Shown: positions 1-11,471, numbered from the stretch's first letter. The stretch is 64,000 bases of DNA from Sambucus nigra (GCA_949130495.1 OX422223.1:76940751-77004750), one strand, 5' to 3'. Notes: generated by a model from the sequence alone, not told the origin. Numbers and translations are program-made.

Positions 1-865
1 TTATGTCTGTTGACCCTGTAACATCCACAGGTTGGTCAGTGAGCAACTTTTGTTCCTCGGGGGTATCAGGATATGTAAACTCTACTATAAAATTTGCTAC
101 AGCTTGCCCTTTCAATGATGACCTGGGTTCATACACAATATCATATTCACCGAGCTCTATTGCCCAGTACATAAGTCTCCCTGACTTTTCTGGTTTATGA
201 AGGGCTTGTCTTAATGGCATGTCGGTATACACGATGATGGTATAGGCCTGGAAATATGGCCTCATTCTTCTACTTGCTTCAATTAATGCCAATACCAATT
301 TTTCTAACTTTGGGTACCTGATCCCTGCACCTCGAAAAGCCTTACTTGTGTAATAAATTGGCTTCTGGACTCCATTCTCCAATCTGATCAATGCCGAGCT
401 GACTGCATGCTCTGATACTGCCAGGTATAAGTACAACTTTTCTCCCGTTATAGGCCTTGACAACAGCGGAGGTGTTCCCATATATTTCTTCAAGTCTTGA
501 AAGGCTTTTTCACATTCATCATTCCACTCAAAAGTTTTTCGAAGTGTTTTGAAGAATGGTAAGCATCTATCTGTTGCTCGAGATACAAAGCTGTTGAGCG
601 CTGCAACTCGTCCTGTAAGACTCTGCACCTCTTTCTTCGTCGTTGGCGATCGCAACCCTAAAAGATCTTTGATCTTTTTTGGATTTGCCTCAATGCCTCT
701 TTGCTTGACGATGTACCCGAGGAACATTCCTTCTCGTACTCCAAATGTGCACTTCGTTGGGTTGAGCTTCATCTGGTATTTATCCAGTTGATCAAAAGTC
801 TGACTTAAATCAACTAGATGATCAGCAGCTTTCTTGCTTTTTGTCAACATATCATCGACATAGAC
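1..865 (-). pseudogene. Gypsy RT C-terminus and RNase H start
   Basis: Reading the minus strand in the same frame past the stop at 866 gives the YVDDM catalytic box, then the RT thumb and connection region (TFGVREGMFLGYIV) and an RNase H domain (YYTSKAF, and IVYTDMPLRQ). The region runs off the window at its left edge. No long competing ORF exists; short plus-strand frames here are shadows of it. Confidence 0.8.
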
Positions 866-1531
866 TTACATATTGCAACTGATTTGCTCGGCAAAAACCT
901 TGTTCATCAGCCGCTGGTATGTCACTCCTGCATTTTTTAAACCAAAAGTCATAATATTATAACAATAAGTACCCCTAGGGGTAATAAAAGAAGTACTCTC
1001 CCTATCTTCAGGTTTCATCTTGATCTGGTTGTAGCCTGAATAAGCGTCCATAAAGCTGAGCAGCTCGTGGCCAGAGGTAGCATCCACTAACTGATCAATT
1101 CTGGGTAATGGAAAATGATCCTTTGGGCAGGCCTTGTTGAGATCGGTGAAATCAACACACATTCTCCATTTGTTGTTTTTCTTCTTTACCATCACCACAT
1201 TCGCCAACCAGTCCTTGTATTTCACATCTTCAATGAATTGAGCCTTCTGGAGCTTGTCGACCTCCTCTTGAATGGCTTGATTCTTCTTGGGGCTAAATAC
1301 CCTTCTTCTCTGCTTTACAGGCTTGATCTCTTTATTCACATTGAGTTCATGACATAGGATGTTTGGATCTATTCCTAGCATGTCTTCATGACTCCATGCA
1401 AAAGTTTTCTTCCTATTTCTCAAGAAAGTTATTAACTCTTGTTTTATTGAAGAATCCAATGATGAACCTATCTGGGTTACTCGTTCAGGGTGCTCGTCGT
1501 CCAGAATAACATTTTCTGTAGATTCCACCAC
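866..1531 (-). pseudogene. Gypsy reverse transcriptase, N-terminal part
   Basis: A 221-residue open stretch. Conserved RT blocks are visible: KNNKWRMCVDFTDLNKACP, FMDAYSGYNQIKM (first catalytic Asp), and ITPRGTYCYNIMTFGLKNAG. The stretch ends in a TAA (866-868) only two codons before the YVDD catalytic box, which is encoded at about 848-862 in the same frame. RT activity is therefore lost in this copy. Confidence 0.9.
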
Positions 1532-1624
1532 CTATCCTTTTACAAGTTGGGATTCATCTATAGGATCGAGAGTTTCAATCTCTGTATCTTCTTCCACCTG
1601 GTAGGTAGTAGTCTTTTTTCTTGA

Positions 1625-1822
1625 TTACTCAAGCTCCTCTTGCTCGGCAGATGAATAATAGCATTCCCGAGCTACTTTTTGGTCACCCTTCACAACTCCT
1701 ACTCTAAAGTTTGTTGGGAATTTTAAGCATTGATGCAATGTAGATGGAACTGCTTCGAATTTCTTCAAACCAACTCTTCCCATGATGATGTTGTAGGCTG
1801 ACTGCACATCATTATCCATCAC
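1625..1822 (-). pseudogene. Gypsy protease C-terminus and linker to RT
   Basis: A 65-residue open stretch in the same frame as gag and RT. It contains the sequence AYNIIMGRVGLKKFEAVPST, the conserved block found between protease and RT in Tat-like elements. It is separated from the upstream part by a TAA and from RT by a TGA-class or TAA-class stop plus another stop (TAG) near 1540. No frameshift is needed to join these pieces, showing decay by point mutation. Confidence 0.75.
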
Positions 1823-1837
1823 AAAGAAGCGTATTCT

Positions 1838-3577
1838 TTATGTTTGACAAGCAGGCCAAGTTCTAATGAATATATCCAACTTGATCGTCCCAAGTGGAAA
1901 AATTTTCTCGCCAGCAAAACCCAGGAGGGGTCTGTGATAAGGTTCCAATTGAGATAATTTCAGATTCAAGCTATCAAAGCATGAATAGTACATGATGTCT
2001 GCCGAGCTCCCATTATCTACCAACACCCTTGAAATCACTACTTCATTCATCCTCATTTTGATTACCAGAGGATCGTCGTGAGGATAAAGAACACCGGCCA
2101 GGTCATTTTTAAAAAAACCAATGACCAGCTTTTCTTTGTTTACCTTCCTCGGACGATCATCCTCGGCCAGATTTATTCGCTGAATATATGAACAAGCTTG
2201 AGCCTCTCCGAGGTAAGCTTTTCTTTCTGCAGTATGGTCTCCTCCTCCTGCATCTTCTCCTGTAATAACATTACAATCAAATGGTCCAAAACGTATGGAA
2301 AATACCTCTCGTTTCGGCTGCCTTGGTTTCTTGGGAAGATCGGGGTCATCCTCTGGATCATCTTCATGGTCCCTCTTCTTTTTCTCCTCTGCTCGGCGAG
2401 GAGATCTAGACCTTTCTCTAGTTCGATCATTATTTCTTTTTCCGCCTCCCCGATCAACATATTTTGCTAGCTTTCCTCTTCGGATGAGTGTTTCAATCTC
2501 GTTCTGAAGAGCTATGCAATTTTTGGTCATGTGACCATGATCTTTATGAAACTCGCAGTACTTATCTCTACTCCTCGAATCAGGGTCTGACTTCAGTTTC
2601 TTTGGCCATTTTACCTCCTCGTTGTTCTTGATTTCTTCCAAGACATGATTAATACCCATTTTCAAAGGAGTATAATTGTCATATTTCTTCAAGACTTCCC
2701 ATGATGGTTTATTATTTCTGGAGCGTTTATCACCGCCATTGCCCTTATGCTCTTTATTCTTTGATTTGTCGACTTCCACCTTGGTGTCTTTATCTATATT
2801 CTTCTTTGCAGCCATAGCTTCCTCGGCATTGATGATTTTGGCCGCTTTTGCCATCTGTTCTGACATAGTTTTAGGTGGATCTTTCGCCAAAGTATAATAC
2901 AACTTATTAGGCAACAACCCACTCATCAAAGCGGTGATTGCTGTCTTCTCTTCGTAATCTATGACCTCCAGCTTCTCGTTATTGAAACGAGTTATGTAAT
3001 CTCTAGTACTCTCACCAGATTTTTGTCTAACACTTAACAAATGTGCTACTCGTTTTACTGGCTTTGCTCCAAAACAGAAATTGCCGATGAACAACTCAGC
3101 CAACTGAAAGAAAGTTGAAATCTTACCCCGAGGAAGATTGTTGTACCAAATCTGGGCAGCTCCAGTAAGAGTTCCAGAGAATGCTCTACATCTCATCTCG
3201 TCGGGGACAGCATAGATATCGGCGGTGGCTTGATATTGCTCTATGTGTAGAACAGGATCTGTCTTTCCATCATACTTGGGGGTCACCACAGGTGCTTTAA
3301 ACTTTGACGGGGTAGGAAAACCCACAATGGCTTGGACAAAAGGTGTCCCTTGAACAAAAGTTCGTTGTAAGGGATTCTTCGCCTTAACCATTTCTCCCAA
3401 TCTATCCTCCAAGCGCTGAAGGGATCCTTTCCATGCTTCATTTTCTTCCTCGGGCCTATTGGTTCGAGCAATAGATCGTTCTGAAGTAGCCTCCTGAGAT
3501 TTATCTTGACGAGCAACTGGTCGTGATTGTGCTGATCCTTCTCTTAGATCTGATGGTCGTCGAAAACTCCTCGACAT
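1838..3577 (-). pseudogene. Gypsy gag and aspartic protease segment
   Basis: A 579-residue open stretch. Residues about 100-230 match the retrotransposon gag capsid-like domain (IWYNNLPRGKISTFFQLAELF, SGESTRDYITRF). A charged linker follows, then one zinc-knuckle-like motif CEFHKDHGHMTKNC near residues 340-355, an RS/KR-rich basic region, and a retropepsin-like protease with VLVDNGSSADIMY near residue 520. The catalytic triplet reads D-N-G rather than D-T/S-G. The stretch ends at a TAA (1838-1840), after which the same frame resumes with the end of the protease. It would form the particle and process the polyprotein in an active element; here it is broken. Confidence 0.85.
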
Positions 3578-3613
3578 GGTCTTAGGTGGACTCCTATTCC
3601 TCCTAGGGCCTAA

Positions 3614-4042
3614 TCAACTGAAAGGAGACACCCTACTCAATCTTTCTAAGGCACTGGGTCTTTCTGGAGAGAGGGTGATACGTTGATCAGTATCAGTAAC
3701 CCTTATTGACGAAGTTCGCCCAGGTTGATAAGAGAAATCATCAGACTCCTCATTACGATATGACTCAGTATGCCTGGAACATGAAGAAAGTAAATAAGTT
3801 TGCCTCTGACCGCTTTGTTGTCCTGAACGTGCAGGTACATTGCCATGAAGGGTTTGTATGAGTTGCCTCATTGTGTCTTGCATGGCGGTTTGTCCTTGAG
3901 CCAGATTCATCATAATTCTGGAAAGATCTGGAGGTGTAGAAGGATTTGGAGGATTTCCAGCATTTCCAGCGTTTCGATTGCTAGATTCTGGATTATCCGC
4001 CATTGGTGATGAATGATTTTTGGTGAAAAACGATAATAACAA
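3614..4042 (-). pseudogene. Gypsy gag N-terminal segment
   Basis: A 142-residue open stretch begins just downstream of the primer-binding region. It is Asn/Pro/Ser rich at the start (from MADNPESSNRNAGN) and then contains a Gln-rich helix-like stretch. It ends at a TGA (3614-3616), but the same frame continues directly into the main gag segment, so the stop is most simply a mutation within one long gag-pol frame. The internal methionine of MADNPES is a plausible true start. Confidence 0.65.
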
Positions 4043-4047
4043 TCGTT

Positions 4048-4066
4048 CCCACAGACGGTGCCAATC
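4048..4066 (-). other. Primer-binding site region of the gypsy element
   Basis: Immediately internal to the LTR end the minus strand reads TTGGCACCGTCTGTGGGAA. This position and the TGGCRCCGTC core are usual for plant Tat and Athila elements, which prime from a tRNA of this 3' end type. The exact tRNA was not checked. Confidence 0.6.
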
Positions 4067-4630
4067 TGTTGATGTAAAAAATTAGATCGCTCTAATTATT
4101 CAATCACAGATAAATAAAATGAGACAAAGATTTTTAAAGTGGTTCAGCCTTATATGAATGGCCTACGTCCACTGTTATGTTATTGCTGAGTGTTTGGGAA
4201 TTCTCGAGTATAAGTTCTCTCAAGAAATTCCGGTCCCTTTGAATGAGGGTGATACAAGGTATTTATAGCCCTTAGGCTGTACATGAAAGGGTTGATGCAT
4301 TAAATGATATACATATGAAAGGGTAATACATTTAAGGCATCGTGTGTGTCAAGATGATGAACATTCAATGAATAGTTGAACTGTTGATTATCTGGCAATT
4401 AATGATACGGTCGAGATGCAGCTCAGACCGCCTTAGCTGCTCGTTGCTCAGGAGTTCCTCGGAGCGTTAGAGTACCTCGGAGTGTTGAAGTTCCTCGGTG
4501 TATCCTCGTTGCTCGGAGAGACTATGAGTTGGTCGGGGAAATGAACTTCCCCGTTGCTATTGTGCCAAGTAAATTGACACGTGTTCTCATATTATTCGTC
4601 CACATCAGCATATTAATTTTGGTATCAACA
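4067..4630 (-). repeat. 5' LTR of the gypsy element
   Basis: The 564-bp segment starts TGTTGAT and ends ATCAACA, a perfect 7-bp terminal inverted repeat of TG..CA type. On the minus strand it carries a TATA box (CTATAAATA, about 4259-4270). It directly abuts a primer-binding-site-like sequence. The partner LTR is outside the window, so age cannot be judged. The presumptive 5-bp target duplication on this side is ATAAC at 4631-4635. Confidence 0.85.
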
Positions 4631-4734
4631 ATAACATTCACTTGCCAATGGGTGAAATTTCCACCATCAAAACGGTCGAGTCAGATTAAGTCTTGAGTCA
4701 TGACTTGGATAGATTGTGCCACAGTTCCTTCCAT
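4631..4734 (-). pseudogene. Copia gag N-terminal fragment
   Basis: An ATG at 4734 (minus strand) opens a frame of about 34 codons containing one internal stop and then RFDGGNFTHWQ. It is cut by the gypsy LTR at 4630/4631. The conserved Phe-Asp-Gly-x-Asn-Phe-x-x-Trp pattern is the start of the copia gag domain. Confidence 0.7.
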
Positions 4735-4771
4735 TTGAGTGGAGTAATAAGAATAAATTTTTGCCTAAAAT

Positions 4772-5747
4772 TGTTGGAATTTTGTTATGGAAAGAATGAA
4801 ATATATTAATTAATTTCTACAAGGCACGTTCTTGGAACTCTTTCTTTTAGGCAAAATTTCTCCCAATCCGGTTGAGACAAAACCAGAACCATGAGTACAC
4901 TATGGGTTTGATAGAATCTGCCTTCAGGATACAATGCAGTGTATAAACATTTGTTTGATTCAAACTATGTACTATTTAATCAAACCGAGAACACTCTGAA
5001 TTTGTAACTTGATAATGCCAAAGTATAGAGGACGGAGAGAGGAGAAACTAGCAATTTTCGATGCCCAAAAGAGAGGTCTGGAACTCTTTTTATAGCCATT
5101 TATGTAACTGTTCTTCAACAGTCACAGCTCTTCATGGAGTGACTCAGCAACCGTTGGATCGTGCCTGTTTGGAACAACTGCGATCTAACGGTTTATATTA
5201 GGTGTCCCATCATAAGAGAATGGACATCCCCTACACGAAACGCTACGAGTTCATATAACGGTTCATATCAATTAGTTTCAGATTTTAAACCCTTTGATCG
5301 GATCGTTTAGTCACAACCGTTGATCAATTTTACCTCGTCAAAACATTAGGCTCCCACGCTCCAAGCGACGATGCGCACGTGCGAAGTGCCAAGTGCGCAA
5401 TGCGCCTTAAGTCGCCCAATCTCCCTTTCGCGCGCCGCGCTTACGCGTGTCGCGATTGGTGGTGCTTAAGCACCACCGCGATGCGTAGGATCATAGCCTC
5501 TTATTTGACTTGTCAACTAAGAATCTTAGTTGTCCTTTAGTTGATATACCACTACTTTTTGTAGTGTTCTTCCAATGTGAGACAATATGGGATTTTGAGC
5601 ACTCCCATATCTTTCACACCCATTTGCTCATATTTCTACCTTCTAAATTAAAACCCAAACTATGTTTAAAATAAAACACCAATAATTAAAAAAAAATATT
5701 AACAACTAAAAAATAAAATATCAATAAATATTGGAATTTATCCAACA
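4772..5747 (-). repeat. 5' LTR of the copia element
   Basis: A 976-bp segment starting TGTTGGA and ending TCCAACA (perfect 7-bp terminal inverted repeat). On the minus strand a TATA box (GCTATAAAAAG) lies at about 5085-5097, followed by a pyrimidine-rich start region. No methionine-tRNA-type primer site is evident directly inside the LTR end, which leaves the inner boundary slightly uncertain. The segment is GC-rich around 5340-5470 and AT-rich at its outer end. Confidence 0.75.
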
Positions 5748-5869
5748 ATACATACTTCTAAAAAGTTCATCGTCGTGTGAGGCACTGTCCACTTGAATTG
5801 AGGAGCGGTGGAAATTCTTTGGTGAGTTATAACTAAAACAATTCCACACAATATCTTTCTTTTTAAATT

Positions 5870-7794
5870 TGGATTGGCTAACAAATTTAAGAGAATTTTG
5901 GAGTCTAAGAGGTGGGTATTCAATGGTGAATCGGAGTTACTGGATAAATAGCATCTGTTGGGGTGTAGTGATACTATGTGTCTGTTATGGGGTAAAAATG
6001 TCGTTAGTGGGAGGTACTTTCACCCGGTCTAGCAATAAGGATCCAACTTCATGGTTTCAGTTAGATCATTTTCTAGTGTCGACATATTCGGAGGAGAGCT
6101 TTCCAGGAGTGGTTCAATCGAGCATTCCTCTAGTTATTTTCGCTCATATCCCAATTGGTTTAAGTGTGGAGGAGTGTCGAGAGGGAGGATCCTTTTTAGA
6201 TTTAAGAATATATGGTTGAAGAATGAGAGCTTCATAGAGAGAGTGAAGATGTGGTGGGACGGTTATCATATGGAAAGCACTATAGGTTTAATATTGGCAA
6301 AAAACTCTTTCTTATTAAGGAGGTTCTGAAAAAGTGGAATAAAGGATGCTTTGGGAACATGCGGGAATCTATTGTTAGAGGTTTGGAAGAGATTAAGGAG
6401 ATCAGTAATAAGGAGGTGATGGGTTTTCTATCTAGAGAAAAATGGTTGAGGAGGGAGGAGAAAAAAGGGGAATTGGGACAAAAAATGATTCAGGAGGAGA
6501 TTTATTAAAGAAAAAAATCTCGAGTATTATGACTGAAGGAAGGAAATAAGAATATAATTTTTTTCATAGGTTAGACACATCTCACCGTAGATTGAATCAT
6601 ATATGGAAGGTACTGATGGATGGGGTGGAGTATACTAATTATATTAAGATTAAGATGGAGATCAAGGAATTTTATGAAGTTTTGTTCATAAAATAGGAGG
6701 AGTGGAGACCTATGTTAGACTAGTTGAAGTTTGGGGAATGTTAAAGTTTATAAGGCGATAAGGCACCGAGACCAACTAGATTCTCCATGGCTTTCTTTCA
6801 GCAGTTTTGTCCGGCGGTGCGTAATGATGTTTTATCCTTTTTACGTATTTTTATGAGAGAGGTAGATTTCAACGAAGCTTAAGGGCCTCTTTTATTTCTT
6901 TGATCCTAAAAAAGTAGGGGTGGTGGGTGTAAGGCACTTTCGGCCAATTAGTTTGGTAGGAAGTATATATAAATTATTGGCTAAGGTTCTCTCAGTCAGA
7001 GTAAGGAGGGTGTTTGACCTAATTGTATCAGAGGCTCATAATGCTTTTGTTGGTGCTAGAAAAATCTTGGATGCGATTTTTGTAGCGAATGAATGTGTGG
7101 AGGCGATATTGAGAAGTGGGATGCCAGGTCTTGTGTGCAAACTTGATATCAATAAGGCTTATGACCTTATCAATTGGCATTTTTTGCTTTATTTGCCTTG
7201 GAGGATAGGGTTTGGTAGAAGTAGCTTTTGTGGATTTAGAGTTTTATTACCTTTACCAGGTCTTCAGTGCTGGTGAATGGGTCACCGGAAGGCCTTTTTC
7301 CAGGTTTGCAAGGATTATGATAGGGGGACACTCTCTCACCTTTTATTTTTAGTCTGTTGGTGGAGGGTTGATTAGTCTTTTGCTGAGGGAAGTGGTGGTA
7401 GTTAGGTTAAGAATCTTCGAGGTGGGAAATCAGAAAGGCTCTCCATGCTAAATGTCCCGTATTTTATTTGCGGATTACACTATAATTTTTTGTAGAGCAG
7501 AGAAGTTTCAAGATTATTTTTATCTGTTTCGAGGAAATGTACGGGTTATATATAATTGTAGGTATGCGTGAGATGATTACGATAGGAGAGTAGAAAGGGT
7601 CACTGATCTGGAAGAGATAGAGTGTAAACTGAGTTATCTTACGTATACCTACTTAGGATTTCTGTTGGGTGATTTGTTCAAAGAAAAATCCATTTGGGAT
7701 CCGGTTATTGAGAGGGTGAAGAGGTAGTTGAAGGGATAAAACAAGAGTTATTTTTCTAAAAGTGGCATATTGACGATAATAAAGAGTACCCTTT
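5870..7794 (+). mobile_element. L1-type LINE, 5' fragment (endonuclease end and RT)
   Basis: A degenerate plus-strand non-LTR retrotransposon. At about 5990-6220 the C-terminal part of an APE-type endonuclease can be read across frames (QLDHFLVS, SSIPLVIFAHIPIG, FRFKNIWLK). RT follows at about 6930-7790 with VRHFRPISLVGSIYKLLAKV, KLDINKAYD and FADYTIIFC, then a YLGF-type block. Stops and frameshifts are frequent. The catalytic FADD box reads FADY (about 7467-7478), so the second Asp is lost. The fragment is interrupted at 7794 by the giant-LTR element and resumes at 17396. Confidence 0.85.
6920..7276 (+). pseudogene. LINE reverse transcriptase core fragment
   Basis: The longest intact piece of the LINE RT, 118 residues. 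It spans the RT fingers and palm with RPISLVGSIYKLLAKVLSVR, then AFVGARKILDAIFVANECVE and the first catalytic Asp in CKLDINKAYD. The frame is lost shortly after, although NGSPEGL and DTLSPFIFSLLV can be read downstream in other frames. This corresponds to the RVT_1-type domain of plant L1 elements. Confidence 0.85.
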
Positions 7795-9036
7795 TGTGAC
7801 ACCCCCGCCTAATAAAATACCGGGTGATCAGTCCTATACCAAATTAAAACAGGAATCCCAGTTGGTTCATCCTTAGCATCACTGTCGAAAACTTTTTAAA
7901 ACTTACTAACCACCTATTATTTCAAAAGTTGGGGCCAAATTTTAACTTTTTAATTAAACAAAATAGTACATGCGGAATTAAATATAAACCATGCACACAA
8001 CTGAATAAAACTCAACTGAATAATTAATTAAACAAATTTGTCGAATAAACCATTGGCCACCAAAGTGAAATCCAATACAAATATTCAAAACCTGAATAAA
8101 TCCATCTAAAAACCGTACTGAGAATTCTGGGCAACAAGCCCGAAATAAAATTGGAACTGATACATGATTCCTACTCTAGGAATAAATGAACGATGCGTCT
8201 AATCCAGACTCCTGCTAGCATCCACATATGCCGCAGCTCCGTGTCCCTGGAATAGAATATCAATCCTGGCAGCCCTGTGGTTGGACACCTAAAAGGTTTT
8301 GAAAATAGTTTTATAGCAAGGGCTAGAACCCAAAACATTTTAAAAATATTTAGCAAGTAAATTAACTGCAGTAATTTAAAATGCATGAATGCGCTTCATA
8401 TTTAAGATAGTATCACACTCCCTTGTGGACATTCTCACCCCTCCACTATTGTGCACACCTATCGGTTACCTTGACCCCCACCTAGTTGTACTATCCCGTC
8501 CAAATAGTCCTGGTATAACCTCCCCCTTGCCATAATACTCTAACCTGAGTATAATGATTCTTGAATTATAAGTAATTTCACAATTAACTTAATTAATTCC
8601 TTCTTAAATAGTAGCATATAACCGTGTCACAAGTTATATAAAGTAAATACATCACATAATGTATTATTACTCGCATATAATATTGAATACCATTATATAC
8701 GTACCTTTACTAAAGCATCCACACATATAACATTCGTATATCCATCCCTCCGAGTATACCCTCGCCGGATGATTCCCTCTAAAGTGCTATCTCACTAGGT
8801 GTGCTCACATAACCTAGTTACCCAAGTTGGAATCGCTCACCAACCTGGCCCAAAATATAAACGAAGTGGAGGCGGTTATATTCCTTCCTTGAAAGTGAGA
8901 TTATCCCCTCGCCGATATACCGGACGCTATCACCCTACTCCTCAAGCTAGGGGATTCACCCACATCGCGCAACCTCCCTTGATATCACTAGAATATATAA
9001 ATTAAATAAAGGTATTTAATCGCACACACAATATAT

Positions 9037-9094
<58 letters not shown>

Positions 9095-11471
9095 TATCAC
9101 TACACCGTATATATATATAAAATAAATCTCGGCTTCATCGTGTAGTCACAACCCGTAACACTAGCCTGTAATTTCCCGAGTCTCTTGCCCGACTCAACTT
9201 AATTATTTTTTTTTACTTAATAATTTACATCTTCCCGAGTCTGTGGTCCGACTCTAAATAATACTACTCTACACAATAATTTATATGAAATTTGACCAAG
9301 TCTATGATTCGACTCTTATTTAATTAATTTATATATTAATTAATTAACACCAATCCGAGTCTGTAGTCCGACCCTCATTTAATTAATTTACACATTAATT
9401 AATTAACACAAATTCGAGTCTGTAGTCTGACTCTAATATAATTAATTTGCACCTCAATTAATATACTATTTTCCCCAAGTCTATGGTCCCACTGTAATTA
9501 AATTAATTAACACACCAATTAATTTAATACCTTCCCGAGTCTATCATCCGACTCTAATTAAATTAATTAACACAACTACTAATTTAATACCTTCCCGAGT
9601 CTATCGTCTGACTCTAATTAAATTAATGAATACACCTATTAATTTAATACCGATCCGAGTCTGTGGTCCGACTCCCAGTTAATTAATTTACACATTAATT
9701 AATTCATACTAAACCGAGTCTGTGGTGCGACTCTCATTTAATTAATTTACACATTAATTAATTTATACCAATCCGAGTCTGTGGTCCGATTGTCATTTAA
9801 TTAATTTACACATTAATTAATAAATACCTTGCCGATTCTACCTTCCGACTCAACTTTCATTAATTAACAAATCCATTAATTTAATAACTTGGTGTCACCC
9901 AACCATTATCCCCGGACTCGTTCACTTGGCCCATACCTTAATATTTCTTGAGTCTATGTTCCGACTCCAAACTAATTTACTCTCTCAATAATTAATTTGA
10001 TACTTTGGTGTCACTTAACCAACATACCCAGACTCGCTCACTTGGTCCATTTTTACATCTCATAATTTCATTCCCACATATTTGCCCACAATATGTCACA
10101 CATTCATCTCCATCAAATCTCCCAATTATATTTACCTATAATTATCAACATACCCGGACTCACCCACTTGGTCCATAATTAAATACTTCACCTCAATTCC
10201 TTTAATCATGTAGCGTCACCCAACTACAATACCCGAATATTATTCCTTGGCCCAATGTCAATACTTATGAATTATTTCCCCAAATTCGTTCATCTCATGA
10301 CATACCGTTCACACCCTCCTAAACCCAATTATATCACCCTATAATTGTTAAGGAAATATATGCCACATATGAATTTGCCACCAAATAAAAGTAAGGGATT
10401 AAATCTTAAATAAAATTCTCTTTATATAAAAACTGGCCGAACTGCCAGGTTTCTGGGACCGTCGATCGATCGAACGGGTGATCATCTTCCCCGGCTTGCT
10501 GTTTCAGCCATTAACAAACCCTTAAGCTTTTGTTTCTTCCCAAACCTTTACCCAAATCACAACCAACATATTCTCCACACAAGAAAAGGTTCTAAACACC
10601 CTAGAGACCTTAATCCATCAACAAATTTATACGGAACCTTAAGTATATCCGATTTTGGTTTTCACCCGGGTCTCGTTCTACAAAATCCGACCTTTTCGTA
10701 TTCAGTCCATGTAATCACTATACATATTGTAATTCACTCTATAATTTAATCTTAACAGACCTAAATCATAACTTAACATCCACTGAGTAATTAAATCTGC
10801 CCATTACTCTAAATTTATAAAAACCCTATTTTAATTATGGTTATACACCCAAAACGAATTTTGAATTACACGTCACTATGATATGAATTGATTATCATCA
10901 ATTTAGAAATCACAACAGTTAACCACTTGCCTGGAATTGTTCGTAGAGTCTGATCTGTTGGTGTAGTCCCTTAATTTGGCTCCAAAATCCCCAAATTGGC
11001 TCTTGATTTGCTTTTCCCCAAATTTCCTCTCAAACCCTAGGTTTAGAGTTGTGCTGACTGACGTTCCCTAATCTCTCAATTAGGTTAAAAATCCTAAATC
11101 CCGTTTTTGGCCATCTGGGCTTAATTAAAATGGCCCAACTCACCTAGTGTGGCCCTGCCTATGCCCAAAAATACCCCGAGACCCAATTACTACCCTCGAG
11201 TACTCTTTTCTGACTATCTCTACCCATCCGGATGCAACTGCGCGCTTAGAATTTCCATCTGAAATACTTTTTGACATTTTCAAATTTCGACCTCAAAATG
11301 CGACACAAGAGATTTTGGACCATTAAACTTAAAAGTCGCCGATTATAAATAAATAATTCGGCTCACTCAATTATATTCTCCAACTCATGAATTTAAGTTT
11401 TTCCAATTTAAATATTTTTATAACTCCGAAAATAATTAAATATTAAATCCTCAAAATTACGGGGTGTTACA
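7795..11471 (-). repeat. 3' LTR of the giant-LTR element (3677 bp)
   Basis: A very long LTR that matches 13881-17395 almost end to end. It contains a (AT)n stretch at about 9042-9093, an array of about 59-bp hairpin units at about 9175-9890, and a GATCGATCGA palindrome near 10463. It has a segment of roughly 200 bp (about 11000-11205) that the other LTR lacks. Short ORFs inside it look fortuitous. Confidence 0.92.
9175..9890. repeat. Tandem array of about 59-bp hairpin units in the left giant LTR
   Basis: About 12 imperfect units. A typical unit has CCGAGTCTGTGGTCCGACTC (GAGTC/GACTC arms) followed by an AT-rich palindrome in which TTAATTAAT and ATTAATTAA flank a 6-base loop (TTACAC). Unit length stays close to 58-60 bp. 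The last two units are more diverged and merge with a TTGGTGTCACCCAACC-type repeat to about 10250. Confidence 0.85.

Larger units (their letters stand above)
1..4630 (-). mobile_element. Ty3/gypsy retrotransposon (Tat-like), 5' part, nested in a copia element
   Basis: A minus-strand LTR retrotransposon running off the left edge of the window. From right to left it shows a 5' LTR, a primer-binding region directly beside it, gag, aspartic protease, reverse transcriptase and the beginning of RNase H. Integrase and the 3' LTR would lie outside the window. The gag zinc-knuckle style (CEFHKDHGHMTKNC), the protease-RT linker AYNIIMGR and RT sequence KACPKDHFPLPRID are typical of the plant Tat-type gypsy group, which is an assignment by memory of family patterns. 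The whole coding region from 4042 to the window edge lies in one frame, broken only by stop codons. The insertion point at 4630/4631 falls inside a copia gag gene. Confidence 0.9.
4631..5747 (-). mobile_element. Ty1/copia element, 5' end, split by the gypsy insertion
   Basis: A minus-strand copia element represented here by its 5' LTR and the first about 35 codons of gag. The rest lies beyond the nested gypsy element outside the window. The gag start encodes the block RFDGGNFTHWQ, characteristic of copia Gag N-termini, and then runs straight into the gypsy LTR. This gives the order of events: copia inserted first, gypsy later. Confidence 0.8.

Noticed and set aside
2198..2897. Plus-strand frames of 70-90 residues across the gypsy gag
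   Set aside because: Antisense shadows of the minus-strand gag with low-complexity Ser/Phe content.
9175..9890. Regularly spaced repeats resembling a CRISPR array
   Set aside because: Units are contiguous with no unique spacers, diverge throughout, and lie in LTRs of a plant retrotransposon.
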